From NCBI GenBank assembly GCA_039820405.1, contig JBCBQC010000004.1, positions 72,564 to 136,563 of the forward strand: a stretch of 64,000 nucleotides of DNA. The letters run 5' to 3'. A program made the position numbers and the translations under genes. The notes below the pieces were generated by a model. It was not told where the DNA came from. It saw only the letters and a program-made list of their open reading frames with translations, and did not search any database. Below are positions 16,611 through 25,796 of this stretch, one piece after another (positions within the stretch are counted from its first letter, which is position 1; each line of letters opens with the position of its first letter). The DNA is from CALLVY01 sp937899855. GTDB lineage: Bacteria; Bacteroidota; Bacteroidia; Chitinophagales; Saprospiraceae.

Positions 16611-18128
16611 CTATTTAACGCTCGTTTTCTGTTCGGATTGCTGGGCCTTGTACTTTCCACCGGGTAGGGTAATCTGTACTTGCTCGATTCGCCGACGGTT
16701 GACCGCAATGCTGCGCAGTCGGTACTGGTTGTACGTCACCTCTACCCCCTTGGTCGGGATCTGCCCCAACATTTCCAGTACCAAACCCGCCACCGAGTCC
16801 GCATCCCCCTTGACCTCATCAAAGGTCGTCGTATCCGTTCCCACAATCCGACAAACGTCGTTGAGCAAGGTCTTGCCTTCAAAGACGTAGTTGTAGTCGT
16901 CGATCCGTTCAAAGTCGACATCCGCCGCGGGATCAAACTCATCACGAATCTCCCCGATCACCTCCTCCATAATATCTTCCAGGGTGACGATGCCCGAGCT
17001 GCCCCCGTATTCGTCCACTACGATGGCCATATGCATCCGCTCTTGCTGAAATTCACCCAACAAATCATCAATTTTCTTGGATTCGGGAGCGTACATCACA
17101 TTGGTTCGGATCAGGGCTTGCCACTCAAAATCGTCGGGCTTTTCCAGGTGGGCCAGCAAGTCTTTGGCGTACAAAATTCCCGTCACGTGATCAAAATCCT
17201 CGTCGTAAACGGGAATCCGAGAGTAGCCCGATTCGCGTACGATTTGCAGCAGTTCCTTGAAGGACAGTCGAAAGTCTACCGCCACCACATCTACCCGGGC
17301 CCGCATAATTTGCTTGGCCGATATTTCTCCAAATTTGACGATGCTCTTGAGAATGTCGATGTCTTCCGGGGCATTGCGATCGCCCCGAACCGTCAGCTCG
17401 ATGGCCTGGTCGATGTCTTCCCGGCTGGTCGTACTACCGTTGGTGCGGTGCTTGCTCAAGCGCTTTTCAATCGCGTTGGTCCCCCGTACGAGTAGCCCAC
17501 TCAGCGGCCGAAAAATTCGCACCAAAAACATCAGGACTCCCGACATGGTTTTGGCCAACTGGACGTTGTTAATCTTGGCGTAAACCTTGGGAGCCACCTC
17601 CCCAAAAAGGACCAGTAAAAAGGTCACCCCCGCCACGGTAATGGTCCAATCGATAGCCGCTGCCAATTGGGGAACCGTCAGCCAGGCTTCCCACCAAAAC
17701 CCCGTCAGTAAGGCACTGGCCCATTGCTCACAGCGCTCGGGCCCCAGCAAATAGCCGAGGATAAAGTTAGAGAGCAGCACGATGGCAATGTTGATAAAAT
17801 TATTGCTGATGAGTATGGTGGCGAGCAGCGTTCGCGGCATCTCTCGCAGTTCGAGGATGCGTTGGGCCGTGGGAGAATTTTCTTGCTCTAATTTGTTTAA
17901 GTCGTTGGGAGTTAGGGAGAAGTAGGCGACCTCCGAGCTGGAGACAAAGGCCGAACTCGCCAGTAGGAGCAGCATGAATATCAGGGCAAGCCAAAATCCG
18001 ACGGGGGGTAGGACCAAAAGCGGTAAAAAAAACAACAGGCTTGAGTAAAGGGCTTGATTACCCGGCTCCGATTCCAATGCTTGAGGATATTGTTGATAAA
18101 ATGACGCTGATTTAGAAGGGCAAATCAT
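16611..18128 (-). CDS. gldE: Gliding motility-associated protein GldE (CorC/HlyC-like CBS membrane protein)
   Basis: Integral membrane protein with an N-terminal DUF21 membrane domain of three to four helices, then a CBS pair (around IMRARVDVVAVD and GILYAKDLL) and a C-terminal CorC/HlyC transporter-associated domain (DYNYVFEGKTLLNDV). Flavobacterium GldE has the same architecture; its exact role is unsettled, possibly ion transport or stabilising Gld lipoproteins. The start is uncertain: ATG at 18128 overlaps the ssb end by 17 bases, a TTG at about 18081 would avoid overlap, and the open frame reaches 18197. gldE-gldD adjacency is typical. Confidence 0.92.
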   Translation of the reverse strand: MICPSKSASFYQQYPQALESEPGNQALYSSLLFFLPLLVLPPVGFWLALIFMLLLLASSAFVSSSEVAYFSLTPNDLNKLEQENSPTAQRILELREMPRTLLATILISNNFINIAIVLLSNFILGYLLGPERCEQWASALLTGFWWEAWLTVPQLAAAIDWTITVAGVTFLLVLFGEVAPKVYAKINNVQLAKTMSGVLMFLVRIFRPLSGLLVRGTNAIEKRLSKHRTNGSTTSREDIDQAIELTVRGDRNAPEDIDILKSIVKFGEISAKQIMRARVDVVAVDFRLSFKELLQIVRESGYSRIPVYDEDFDHVTGILYAKDLLAHLEKPDDFEWQALIRTNVMYAPESKKIDDLLGEFQQERMHMAIVVDEYGGSSGIVTLEDIMEEVIGEIRDEFDPAADVDFERIDDYNYVFEGKTLLNDVCRIVGTDTTTFDEVKGDADSVAGLVLEMLGQIPTKGVEVTYNQYRLRSIAVNRRRIEQVQITLPGGKYKAQQSEQKTSVK

Positions 18129-18579
18129 CCTCCACCGCAGGCAAATCGCTCGTCGTGGTAGCTTGTACGGCAGGGGGAGTACTAGGGTTGCCTTCACTGG
18201 TGGAAGGGCTTGCCATCGGTTCGGTCATTCCCGCATTATTTCCCTCGGCGAGCTCCCGGCGGTTGAGCAGTCGGAAGTAATTGCCCAATACCTCAGTGGT
18301 TTTCCGGGGATTGCCATCCTTGTCTTCCCACTTGCGGTGGGTCAGCTTGCCCTCCAGGTATACCATAGCCCCCTTCTTTAGGCTTTGCTCGGCGCGCTCG
18401 GCCAGGCTACGCCACACCACCACATCGTGCCATTCGGTCTGACTTTGCCAGTTGCCGCTTTTGTCTTTATAGTTTTCATTGGTGGCAATCGAGAACTTGG
18501 CGACCATCGCGCCACTTTCCAAATGACGAATTTCCGGGTCCCTGCCCAGATTGCCAATCAAGGTGACTTTATTGACCAT
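18112..18579 (-). CDS. ssb: Single-stranded DNA-binding protein
   Basis: Coats single-stranded DNA in replication and repair. The 155-residue protein starts MVNKVTLIGNLGRDPEI, has the OB fold with the WHDVVVW segment, then a low-complexity linker and the acidic protein-interaction tail ending in DLPF. The intact tail and normal length suggest the chromosomal SSB. It lies between mutY and gldE in the order mutY-ssb-gldE-gldD, which is conserved in Bacteroidota. Confidence 0.96.
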   Translation of the reverse strand: MVNKVTLIGNLGRDPEIRHLESGAMVAKFSIATNENYKDKSGNWQSQTEWHDVVVWRSLAERAEQSLKKGAMVYLEGKLTHRKWEDKDGNPRKTTEVLGNYFRLLNRRELAEGNNAGMTEPMASPSTSEGNPSTPPAVQATTTSDLPAVEDDLPF

Positions 18580-18609
18580 TTAATGTTTAGTTTTGTGGAT
18601 TTGACCCGT

Positions 18610-19692
18610 TTAGACCATCTTTAAATATAAAGATTTATCCTGTAAATACCTATCAATCACTTTTGGAAATGCGAATTTAGCCAAGTTTTCTCGGGAGACC
18701 ATAAGGTGGGAAGTATTATTCGTCAGCTGCTGTTGAGAAACCGCAATTTCCCAAAAAACCGCAATGATTGTCTGGTGGGTCAGTTGCTGTTTGAAGGGGC
18801 GGGAAGCGCCCACCAAGCGAGGTTGTTGACCCCGAGCGAGGTCCCGATACAGGGCTGTTTGTCGCAATTCCTCTGCCGTCAGTACCCCCTGGGCCTCCAC
18901 CAGGGGAAACTCGTACAGGTGCTGCCAGATGTCCTTCTGCTGGCGCTTTTGTAGCAGTAAGCCTTCCTTCGCCTCCCAGATCAGATAGTGAAAATAGCGT
19001 TTCCGTTTGACCAGTTTTTTGCTCTTTACCGGGTAGGCCCCGGGCTTGTCCTCCAACGCAGCCACGCACTGCTCCCGAAAGGTACAGCGGGGACAGTCGG
19101 GTTTTTTGGGGGTACACTGGGTAGCACCAAAGTCGATGATGGCCTGATTGTAAATACCGGCCTGACCGGGGTCGAGTAGCTCGCTGGCGAGTTGGGCAAA
19201 TTGCTTTTTACCACTCGTGCTATCGATGGGGGTGGCAATGCCAAAGTAGCGGGAAAGCACCCGGTACACGTTGCCATCGACGGCGGCGTGGGGCAGATCG
19301 TAGGCAAAGGAAGCAATGGCGGCGGCCGTATAAGGACCCACCCCCTTTAAGGCGAGGATGTCCTCGTAGGTCTCGGGAAAGCGCCCCCCCAACTCCTCGG
19401 CAATGTACTTGGCGGTAAAGTGTAGGTTGCGGGCCCGCGAATAGTAGCCCAGTCCTTCCCAAAGCTTCATGACCTCATCCTCGGGAGCCTCAGCCAGGTG
19501 TACCACCGTGGGGTAATGATCACGGAAGCGCTCGAAATAGGGCCAGCCCTGTTCCACCCGGGTCTGTTGGAGAATGATCTCCGACAACCAGATCAAATAG
19601 GGATCTCGCTCCCCCTTCCACGGCATGGGGCGGTGACTCTGGGCGTACCATTCGAGCAGGAGCGGTGTAAAAAGAGACTTATTGTCGACCAT
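18610..19692 (-). CDS. mutY: Adenine DNA glycosylase MutY
   Basis: Removes adenine mispaired with 8-oxoguanine. From the ATG at 19692 (MVDNKSLF) it has 360 residues: helix-hairpin-helix LKGVGPYTAAAI, the catalytic Asp in HAAVDGNVYRVLSR, the iron-sulfur cluster cysteines in the C-x6-C-x2-C-x5-C pattern (CTPKKPDCPRCTFREQC), and a C-terminal NUDIX-like recognition domain for 8-oxoG. The open frame extends 36 codons further, through non-homologous sequence, so the inner start is preferred. Confidence 0.96.
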   Translation of the reverse strand: MVDNKSLFTPLLLEWYAQSHRPMPWKGERDPYLIWLSEIILQQTRVEQGWPYFERFRDHYPTVVHLAEAPEDEVMKLWEGLGYYSRARNLHFTAKYIAEELGGRFPETYEDILALKGVGPYTAAAIASFAYDLPHAAVDGNVYRVLSRYFGIATPIDSTSGKKQFAQLASELLDPGQAGIYNQAIIDFGATQCTPKKPDCPRCTFREQCVAALEDKPGAYPVKSKKLVKRKRYFHYLIWEAKEGLLLQKRQQKDIWQHLYEFPLVEAQGVLTAEELRQTALYRDLARGQQPRLVGASRPFKQQLTHQTIIAVFWEIAVSQQQLTNNTSHLMVSRENLAKFAFPKVIDRYLQDKSLYLKMV

Positions 19693-19716
19693 GATGCGGC
19701 AAAAATAAAAAGCGGC

Positions 19717-19732
19717 GGCAAATAAATTTGCC
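19717..19732. promoter_or_regulatory. Short palindrome upstream of mutY
   Basis: GGCAAAT and ATTTGCC form 7-bp arms around two bases, 25 bases upstream of the mutY start. A TATTTTTG -7-like element reads on minus at 19707-19700. It could be an operator; the evidence is only its symmetry and place. Confidence 0.35.
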
Positions 19733-19821
19733 ACCACTTTATTTATTTTACAATGGATACCGAGCAACACCGTGTGATGATGGTGTCGCCCATCCACCAA
19801 ATTTCTTGTAGGACCGACGCG

Positions 19822-20352
19822 CTAACGCGCCGTAGCCTCACGGAATCCCTGGTAAAAGTTTTCCACGTTCCGCTTCAGCTCCTTCCGCGCAAAAAAGATG
19901 CGGCTCTTAACCGTACCCAGGGGCAGCTCCAGGTGATCGGCAATCTCCTGATACTTAAATCCCTGGTAGTGCATGAGGAAGGGAACGCGCATGGTTTCCT
20001 CCAGATTATTGATCATCTTCGTCAACTCATCCATCATAATGTTGGAATCCGCCTCGTTGGCAATCACCGTCGACCCCGAATTGATGTAAAACATGTTATC
20101 GGTCGAATCCATGATGGTATTGGCCTTTACCTTTTTGCGGTAGTTGTTGATAAAGATGTTTTTCATAATGGTGAACAGCCAAGCCTTGAAGTTGGTGCCC
20201 GGGCGAAATTTCTCACGATTGGTCATCGCGCGAAAGGCAGTCTCTTGAAACAAATCCTTGGCGTCTTCTCCATTCTTAGTCAGCTTGAATGCAAAGGAAT
20301 GCAGCATCGCAGACAACTGATCAAACCGGCTTTCAAATTCTATTGTTGACAT
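19822..20352 (-). CDS. ECF-type RNA polymerase sigma factor
   Basis: A 176-residue sigma-70 family factor of the ECF class. Region 2 is at about residues 10-80 (DAKDLFQETAFRAM, then FKAWLFTIMKNIFINNYRK) and region 4 at 115-170 (FKYQEIADHLELPLGTVKSRIFFARKEL, the HTH). No anti-sigma gene follows: the neighbours are mutY downstream and a long spacer upstream. Many such sigma factors in Bacteroidota are conserved and have lost the partner. Its regulon is not indicated by the sequence. Confidence 0.93.
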   Translation of the reverse strand: MSTIEFESRFDQLSAMLHSFAFKLTKNGEDAKDLFQETAFRAMTNREKFRPGTNFKAWLFTIMKNIFINNYRKKVKANTIMDSTDNMFYINSGSTVIANEADSNIMMDELTKMINNLEETMRVPFLMHYQGFKYQEIADHLELPLGTVKSRIFFARKELKRNVENFYQGFREATAR

Positions 20353-20590
20353 GATATAGTGTTTTAAATCGTCTTCTTATTATGGGTTTGCATGTTTAAA
20401 CACAAGATAAGGAATACTTAAACAAGTTACAACATCTATACCAGTTCGAAAGGTCAGAATGGCGTCAAAGGTCTAATTAGATGTTCCAACACTAATACTA
20501 ATCATCTCATTATCAGCACTTTAATAAAAAGTCTTAAAGTTTTCTTAATTTTTTTATTTTCAAAAAAAAATGAAAGTTGTTGAAGTTTGG
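20353..20590. other. Spacer between the sigma factor and the LptF/G-like genes
   Basis: A 238-bp AT-rich stretch upstream of the sigma gene and downstream of the first permease (both on minus). It contains poly-A/T runs near 20545-20570 but no clear hairpin, RNA gene or TTTG-N19-TAnnTTTG promoter. Confidence 0.4.
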
Positions 20591-21679
20591 TCAGCACTGT
20601 GCCCGTCGGACCAGCACTCCAGCAACCACCGCAAAGACCAGATTGGGAATCCAGACTCCCAGCATGGGAGGCAGGCTATCATTGGTGGAAAAGGTGGTGG
20701 AAAACTTGGAGAGGAAAATAAAAAGCCCCCCCAGCAGAATGCCGGTAGCCAAGTGGAGGCCCATTCCGCCCCGTACCTTGCGCGAGGCGAGGGCCAGGCC
20801 GATAATGGTGAGGATGAGGATGGTAAAAGGTTCGGCCGTTCGCCGCTGCATCTCCACTTCGTAAATCCGGGTATTGGCCACTCCCCGATTGCGTTCGCTC
20901 CGTACGAAAGCCCGCAGCTCCGGGGTAATCATCATTTCCTTTTGGTTGAGGTAACGCGTAAAATCTTCCGGCCGGAGCCGCAGCAGGGTATCCAGGTATT
21001 CCCCCCGCCCGAGCACCAAGCTTTCCTCCATCCCCGCAAAACGGTGAATCTCGTAATCCTGCAATCGCCAACGCCCCGTAGCCTCCTGCCAGTCGGCCTT
21101 CCTGGCCCTCAGAATTTCCCGCAATTCATTTCCCACGATTCGCTCCAGCTGAAAATCGCGGGCGCTGCTGTCCCGGCGGAGGTACTGCCGGATGTAGACC
21201 TTTTGACCGGGCTGTAAAAAAAGGTGGATGTCCTTGGTCTTTCCCTTATCGTTGTGCTTCCAGACGTAGCGGTGCTCAAAGTCCAGCCGCGTTTTGTTGC
21301 TGAGGGGGATGAGGTAATGGTTGGCCCAGAGGTGGAAGCCGGTAATCAGACTGGCGGCGAGCAAGTAGGGATAAAGCAAGCGGCGAAAGCTCATCCCGGC
21401 ATTGAACAGGGCGATGATTTCCGAGTTGTTGGCCAGGCGGGCGGTGAAGAAAATGACCGCAATCAGGGCGTAGAGGGGCAACAACAACCCGTTGATCATG
21501 AGTACGAAGTGAATTTCGTAGTCCCAGATAATTTCGCGAAGGGTCACCGCTTCTTCGATAAAATCTTCCACCTTGGAACTGAAATCAATCACGACGGCAA
21601 TCAGGCTGAAGATGAGTACCGTAAACAAAAAGGTCGACCAATATTTAAAGATGAGGTAACGGTCAATTGTTCGCAACAT
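20591..21679 (-). CDS. LptF/LptG-family permease, copy 1
   Basis: Inner-membrane permease of the lipopolysaccharide-extraction ABC exporter family. From the ATG at 21679 (MLRTIDRYLIFKYW) it has 362 residues: three N-terminal helices, a periplasmic jellyroll-like domain (about residues 120-270) and three C-terminal helices. The LPLYALIAVIFFTARLANNSEI segment is a family hallmark. It is closely related along its whole length to the next gene upstream, evidently by tandem duplication. The two may act as a heterodimer like LptF-LptG. The LptB ATPase is not in the window. Confidence 0.9.
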   Translation of the reverse strand: MLRTIDRYLIFKYWSTFLFTVLIFSLIAVVIDFSSKVEDFIEEAVTLREIIWDYEIHFVLMINGLLLPLYALIAVIFFTARLANNSEIIALFNAGMSFRRLLYPYLLAASLITGFHLWANHYLIPLSNKTRLDFEHRYVWKHNDKGKTKDIHLFLQPGQKVYIRQYLRRDSSARDFQLERIVGNELREILRARKADWQEATGRWRLQDYEIHRFAGMEESLVLGRGEYLDTLLRLRPEDFTRYLNQKEMMITPELRAFVRSERNRGVANTRIYEVEMQRRTAEPFTILILTIIGLALASRKVRGGMGLHLATGILLGGLFIFLSKFSTTFSTNDSLPPMLGVWIPNLVFAVVAGVLVRRAQC

Positions 21680-21727
21680 GGGTCTAGCTTTGGCTTTCCC
21701 TGGAAAGCGCACAAGCTAAAGAGTCTC

Positions 21728-22819
21728 CTACTTTTGCGCCCGTTGTACGAGTACGAAAGCAACTCCTGCGAAGATAAAGTTGGGAATCCAGACCCCGAGG
21801 GCGGCGGGTAAATTGTCGTTGGTGGAAAAAGTGATCGAAAACTTGGAGAGGAAAATAAAGATGCCCCCCAGAGCAATGCCCATGGCCAGGTGGATGCCCA
21901 TTCCACCCCGCACTTTTCGCGCCGCCACGGCCACCCCAATGATGGTGAGGATGAGGATGGTAAAGGGCTCGGCCGTTCGTCGTTGCATCTCCACCTCGTA
22001 GATCTTGGTATTGCCCACCCCCCGATCACGTTCGCGCCGAACAAAGGACATCATCTCCGGTGTGGCCATCATCTCTTTTTGGTTCAGGTAGCGCGTAAAA
22101 TCCTCCGGCAAGAGATTGATTAGGGTATCCAGGGTGGCTCCCCGCTCGCCGACAACCAAGGTCTCCTCCAGACCGTCGAAGGTATGGATTTCGTAGTCTT
22201 GTAAGCGCCACTTCCCCGTCTGGTGTTGCCAGCTCGCCCGATCGGCCTTGAGCAGGTCCGTGATCTGGTTATCCACAATTTTTTCCATCTGGAAATTATT
22301 GGCCGTGGTATCGCGGCGACGGTAGTACTTGATAAAAATTTTGGTCTGGGGATCGAGGAAAAGGTGAACATTGTGGGTCTGTCCCTTATCATTGTGGCGC
22401 CAAATGTAGGTGTGCTCAAAGTCGAGACGGACCTTGTTGCCCCGGGGAATGATGAGGTGGTTACCGATCAGGTGAATGATGGTGATGCCAACTGCCGTGA
22501 TGAGATAGGGACGCAGCAGGCGACGAAAACTCACCCCAGCATTGAGGATGGAAATGATCTCGGAGTTGTTGGCCATGCGGGAGGTAAAGAAAATAACCGC
22601 AATCAGGGCGTACAAAGGCAGGAGCAAGCCATCGATCATCAACATAAAGTTGATTTGATAGTCAAAAATCACCTGCCATACGGTAACGTCTTCCTCGATA
22701 AAGTCCTCCACCTTTTCGCTAAAGTCGATAATCGCAGCAATCAGGGTAAAGATGAGTACCGTAAACAAAAAGGTCGAGACGTATTTGCCGATGATGTAGC
22801 GGTCTATTTTACTGATCAT
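21728..22819 (-). CDS. LptF/LptG-family permease, copy 2
   Basis: Paralogue of the preceding permease, 363 residues starting MISKIDRYIIGKY. It shares the same membrane layout and several identical blocks with copy 1, such as RYLNQKEMM, YEVEMQRRTAEPFTILILT and FLSKFS; the periplasmic domain diverges most. It lies 12 bases downstream of tgt, the usual Bacteroidota neighbour of an LptF/G gene, so this is probably the ancestral copy and the distal one the duplicate. Confidence 0.92.
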   Translation of the reverse strand: MISKIDRYIIGKYVSTFLFTVLIFTLIAAIIDFSEKVEDFIEEDVTVWQVIFDYQINFMLMIDGLLLPLYALIAVIFFTSRMANNSEIISILNAGVSFRRLLRPYLITAVGITIIHLIGNHLIIPRGNKVRLDFEHTYIWRHNDKGQTHNVHLFLDPQTKIFIKYYRRRDTTANNFQMEKIVDNQITDLLKADRASWQHQTGKWRLQDYEIHTFDGLEETLVVGERGATLDTLINLLPEDFTRYLNQKEMMATPEMMSFVRRERDRGVGNTKIYEVEMQRRTAEPFTILILTIIGVAVAARKVRGGMGIHLAMGIALGGIFIFLSKFSITFSTNDNLPAALGVWIPNFIFAGVAFVLVQRAQK

Positions 22820-22831
22820 GACCCGTTCATT

Positions 22832-23962
22832 TTAGAGGCGGCGCTGTACTTTAGCCACCATTTCCGTTTTCCAGCTGGCAAAATCTCCGGCTATGATGTG
22901 ACGGCGAGCCTCGCCAACCAGCCACAAGAAGAAACTGAGGTTTTGTAGACTTGCAATCTGGGCCCCCAGCATTTCACCGCTGTGAATCAAATGCCGCAGG
23001 TAGGCACGCGAGTAAAACCGACTGGCCGCGCTCGGGCTCTGGGCGTCGATGGGGTCGAAATCACTTTTCCACTTGGCGTTTCTAAAGTTCATCGTTCCCT
23101 CCGAGGTATACACCACCCCGTGACGAGCGTTGCGCGTGGGCAAGACACAGTCAAACATGTCGACCCCCAGGGCAATACATTCCAGCAAATTGGCCGGTGT
23201 GCCTACTCCCATCAAATAACGCGGTTTGTCCGCGGGTAGTATCCCACACACCAACTCGGTCATGGCGTACATCTCCTCCGCCGGCTCTCCGACCGATAGG
23301 CCCCCAATGGCATTGCCCTCCCGTTCGAAACCCGCAATGACTTCCGCCGATTGGACCCGTAGATCATGGTAGGTACTGCCCTGTACGATGGGAAAAAGCG
23401 TTTGCTGGTAACCGTATTTGCCCTCCGTCTCGTCAAAGCGGCGACAGCAACGCTCCAACCAACGGTGCGTCATCTCCATCGAGGATTTGGCGTAGCGATA
23501 ATCACAGGGGTAGGGCGTGCATTCGTCAAAGGCCATGATGATATCGGCCCCGATCGTTCGTTGGATGTCGATGGCGACCTCGGGACTGAAAAAGTGCTTA
23601 GAGCCGTCGATGTGGGAGCGAAAGGTCACGCCCTCCTCTACAATCTTACGCGTACCGCTGAGCGAGTACACCTGGTAGCCTCCACTATCCGTGAGTAGGG
23701 GTCTTTGCCAGCCATTAAAACCATGGAGTCCACCCGCCGCCTCGATGATCTCCAGGCCCGGACGGAGGTACAGGTGATAGGTATTGCCCAGGATGATCTG
23801 CGCTTTGATTTGCTCCTCCAGTTCGTGTTGGTGGATGCCCTTTACCGTACCGGCCGTACCCACCGGCATAAAGATCGGGGTCTCAATGGGGCCGTGATCG
23901 GTTTGGATCCGCCCCGCCCGAGCGGAAGAACCCGGGTCGCGATGTTCGACGCTGAATTGCAT
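22832..23962 (-). CDS. tgt: tRNA-guanine transglycosylase (Tgt), lacking zinc cysteines
   Basis: Exchanges guanine 34 for the queuosine precursor preQ1 in tRNAs with GUN anticodons. The 376-residue protein keeps the substrate and catalytic motifs: LTDSGGYQVYSLS (general base Asp and the Ser-Gly-Gly loop), GGLSVGEP, and the nucleophile Asp in DMFDCVLPTRNARHG. The C-terminal zinc site that usually reads C-x-C-x2-C is replaced by QSPSAAS just before RFYSRAYLRHL, so none of the three cysteines is present. I recall similar loss in other Bacteroidota Tgt proteins, so the enzyme is probably active without zinc. Confidence 0.95.
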   Translation of the reverse strand: MQFSVEHRDPGSSARAGRIQTDHGPIETPIFMPVGTAGTVKGIHQHELEEQIKAQIILGNTYHLYLRPGLEIIEAAGGLHGFNGWQRPLLTDSGGYQVYSLSGTRKIVEEGVTFRSHIDGSKHFFSPEVAIDIQRTIGADIIMAFDECTPYPCDYRYAKSSMEMTHRWLERCCRRFDETEGKYGYQQTLFPIVQGSTYHDLRVQSAEVIAGFEREGNAIGGLSVGEPAEEMYAMTELVCGILPADKPRYLMGVGTPANLLECIALGVDMFDCVLPTRNARHGVVYTSEGTMNFRNAKWKSDFDPIDAQSPSAASRFYSRAYLRHLIHSGEMLGAQIASLQNLSFFLWLVGEARRHIIAGDFASWKTEMVAKVQRRL

Positions 23963-23984
23963 GGGTGCAAAATTACATTATTTC

Positions 23985-25391
23985 TCAACCAATCAAGCGA
24001 TTGCTGTCCAATTTGAGTAGGACGCCAATGAGTAGAGAAAAGCCCAGAATGGAAGACCCCCCGTAGCTGATAAAGGGCAGGGGAATCCCGATGATCGGGA
24101 CCAGCCCCATGGTCATCCCGATGTTGATAAAGATGTGGACAAAGAGAATTCCCGCTACCCCGTAGGCGTAAAATCGGGAAAAATCGGAGCGCTGCCGCTC
24201 GGCGAGGGTGATGATGCGCATCAACAGCAAAAAGAACAGCCCAATAATGCCCACCGTACCGATAAAGCCCTGCTCCTCACCAATGGTACAAAAGATAAAG
24301 TCGGTCGACTGCTCGGGGACGTAGTTGAGCTTGGTCATCGTTCCCCCCAGAAAACCTTTCCCCTCCAAACCACCCGAACCGATGGTCATTTTTGATTGCA
24401 AGACGTTGTACAGGGCACCCTGCGGATCACACAGCGAAGGTCGTAGCCAAACGTTGATCCGATCCTGTTGGTGCCGTTCGAGGATGTTGTTGAACGCGTA
24501 ATTGGCCGAAAAGGACAGGGCCGAACCAATCAGTACCAGCGATAGCAATTGGGCGACCAGTTGTCTTTTGCGTTGGTTGTACTGAAGGTAGGCTAGCACC
24601 AAGAGGGCCAGAGTATTCAAAGCAAGAACGGGGTAAACTTGCCCCAGCGAAGCCGCAACTACACAGACCGCCACCCAAGCCAGCAGACCCAGCAGCCAGG
24701 AGGGTTTGCGATCCTTAAAATTGTAGACCAGTACGAAAAGGATCATGACGATCAATCCCAGGGTAATGATGCTGGGATCGTACACGAGCGCGAGCACGAG
24801 CAAGATGGCCGTCACAAAACCAAAAAGGTAGAGGCTCGCCGACAGGCCCGCGCGGTACAGGACGATGAGGAAGGAGGTAAAGACCATGGCCGAGCCCGCA
24901 TCCGGTTGCAAAAGAATCAGGACGATGGGAAGCCCCATCAATCCCAACACGCTCAGGGCCGAGCGCCAGTCGCGCAAGCTGGTATTGTAGCGGCTCAAAA
25001 AGGCCGCGATGGCAATGGCCGTGGCAAATTTGGCAAATTCGGAGGGCTGGTAGGTAAAGCCCCCCAAGCGGTACCAGGACGTGGCCCCCTTGATGGTGGC
25101 ACCGAGAAAAATAACCCCCAGCAGTTGGAGGAGGGCGAAGGCGTAGATGGGGTAGGCGAAGGTTCGCCAGAACTTCCAGTCGATGATGGAGGTAAACAGC
25201 AGTACGCCAAAGGAGAGACCAATGAAAAACAGTTGTTTGCCGTGGTTGGTACTGAGGTTGAAGATGCCCTGGCTACTGTCCTCATCGTAACCGACGGAGT
25301 AGATCATCAACCAACCGACGGTGATCAAGCTGATGTATAGGGAAAAGGTAAACCAATCTACATTGCGGAGAAAGTCATTCCTTCTGCTCAT
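23985..25391 (-). CDS. rodA: Rod shape-determining protein RodA (SEDS glycosyltransferase)
   Basis: Polymerises peptidoglycan glycan strands for side-wall growth, normally with a class B PBP2. The 468-residue protein has about ten membrane helices, the conserved WYRLGGFTYQPSEFAK loop, the catalytic-Asp region LLQPDAGSAMVF and the C-terminal FISYGGSSILGF motif. A longer central insertion (KDRKPSWLLG to about NNILERHQQD) is common in this phylum. It overlaps the preceding SPOR-like gene by four bases (ATGA). No PBP2 gene adjoins it here. Confidence 0.93.
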   Translation of the reverse strand: MSRRNDFLRNVDWFTFSLYISLITVGWLMIYSVGYDEDSSQGIFNLSTNHGKQLFFIGLSFGVLLFTSIIDWKFWRTFAYPIYAFALLQLLGVIFLGATIKGATSWYRLGGFTYQPSEFAKFATAIAIAAFLSRYNTSLRDWRSALSVLGLMGLPIVLILLQPDAGSAMVFTSFLIVLYRAGLSASLYLFGFVTAILLVLALVYDPSIITLGLIVMILFVLVYNFKDRKPSWLLGLLAWVAVCVVAASLGQVYPVLALNTLALLVLAYLQYNQRKRQLVAQLLSLVLIGSALSFSANYAFNNILERHQQDRINVWLRPSLCDPQGALYNVLQSKMTIGSGGLEGKGFLGGTMTKLNYVPEQSTDFIFCTIGEEQGFIGTVGIIGLFFLLLMRIITLAERQRSDFSRFYAYGVAGILFVHIFINIGMTMGLVPIIGIPLPFISYGGSSILGFSLLIGVLLKLDSNRLIG

Positions 25392-25789
25392 AGACCGACG
25401 ATCTCGCGCAGGGAGATATTGGAATCTTTAGCGGGGAAGGCACTGGGATAGTCCTGCTTGAGGCGGTAGAGCAGGCGCATGGCTTCGAGTTTGGTGGAAA
25501 AAGCACCGGCGCGCAGGCGGTAGTAGGGTTTGGAGTGCGTCCAGTCGACGGGGATACCCGGGTTTTCGCGTAGAAAATCCTGTTTGGCGTCTTCCACCTT
25601 GCGGCGGTCCGAAGTGGAGAAAATCTGGACGCGCCAGCCCGGGACGAAGGTATTGGACTTGTTGCTTTGAATGTGGCGATCGAGCATACGGCTGATGGCA
25701 TCTTCTTCGTTTACCACCACGTTTTGTGCGGCCCCCCAGGAGAAGGCTCCCAAAGCAAACAAACCGATCAAAGCAATTCTTTTCATCAT
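25388..25789 (-). CDS. Secreted SPOR-like domain protein
   Basis: A 133-residue protein with a Sec signal peptide (MMKRIALIGLFALGAFSWG, then AAQ). The mature region resembles a SPOR peptidoglycan-binding repeat: WRVQIFSTSDRRKVEDAK in the first half and YRLRAGAFSTKLEAMRLLYRLK in the second. SPOR domains bind glycan strands stripped of peptides. The stop overlaps the rodA start, coupling it to cell-wall synthesis. Confidence 0.82.
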   Translation of the reverse strand: MMKRIALIGLFALGAFSWGAAQNVVVNEEDAISRMLDRHIQSNKSNTFVPGWRVQIFSTSDRRKVEDAKQDFLRENPGIPVDWTHSKPYYRLRAGAFSTKLEAMRLLYRLKQDYPSAFPAKDSNISLREIVGL

Positions 25790-25796
25790 GTCATTT

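Noticed and set aside
22269..22277. Perfect DnaA box TTATCCACA
   Set aside because: Single copy inside an lptF/g-like coding region without neighbours; expected by chance in 64 kb.
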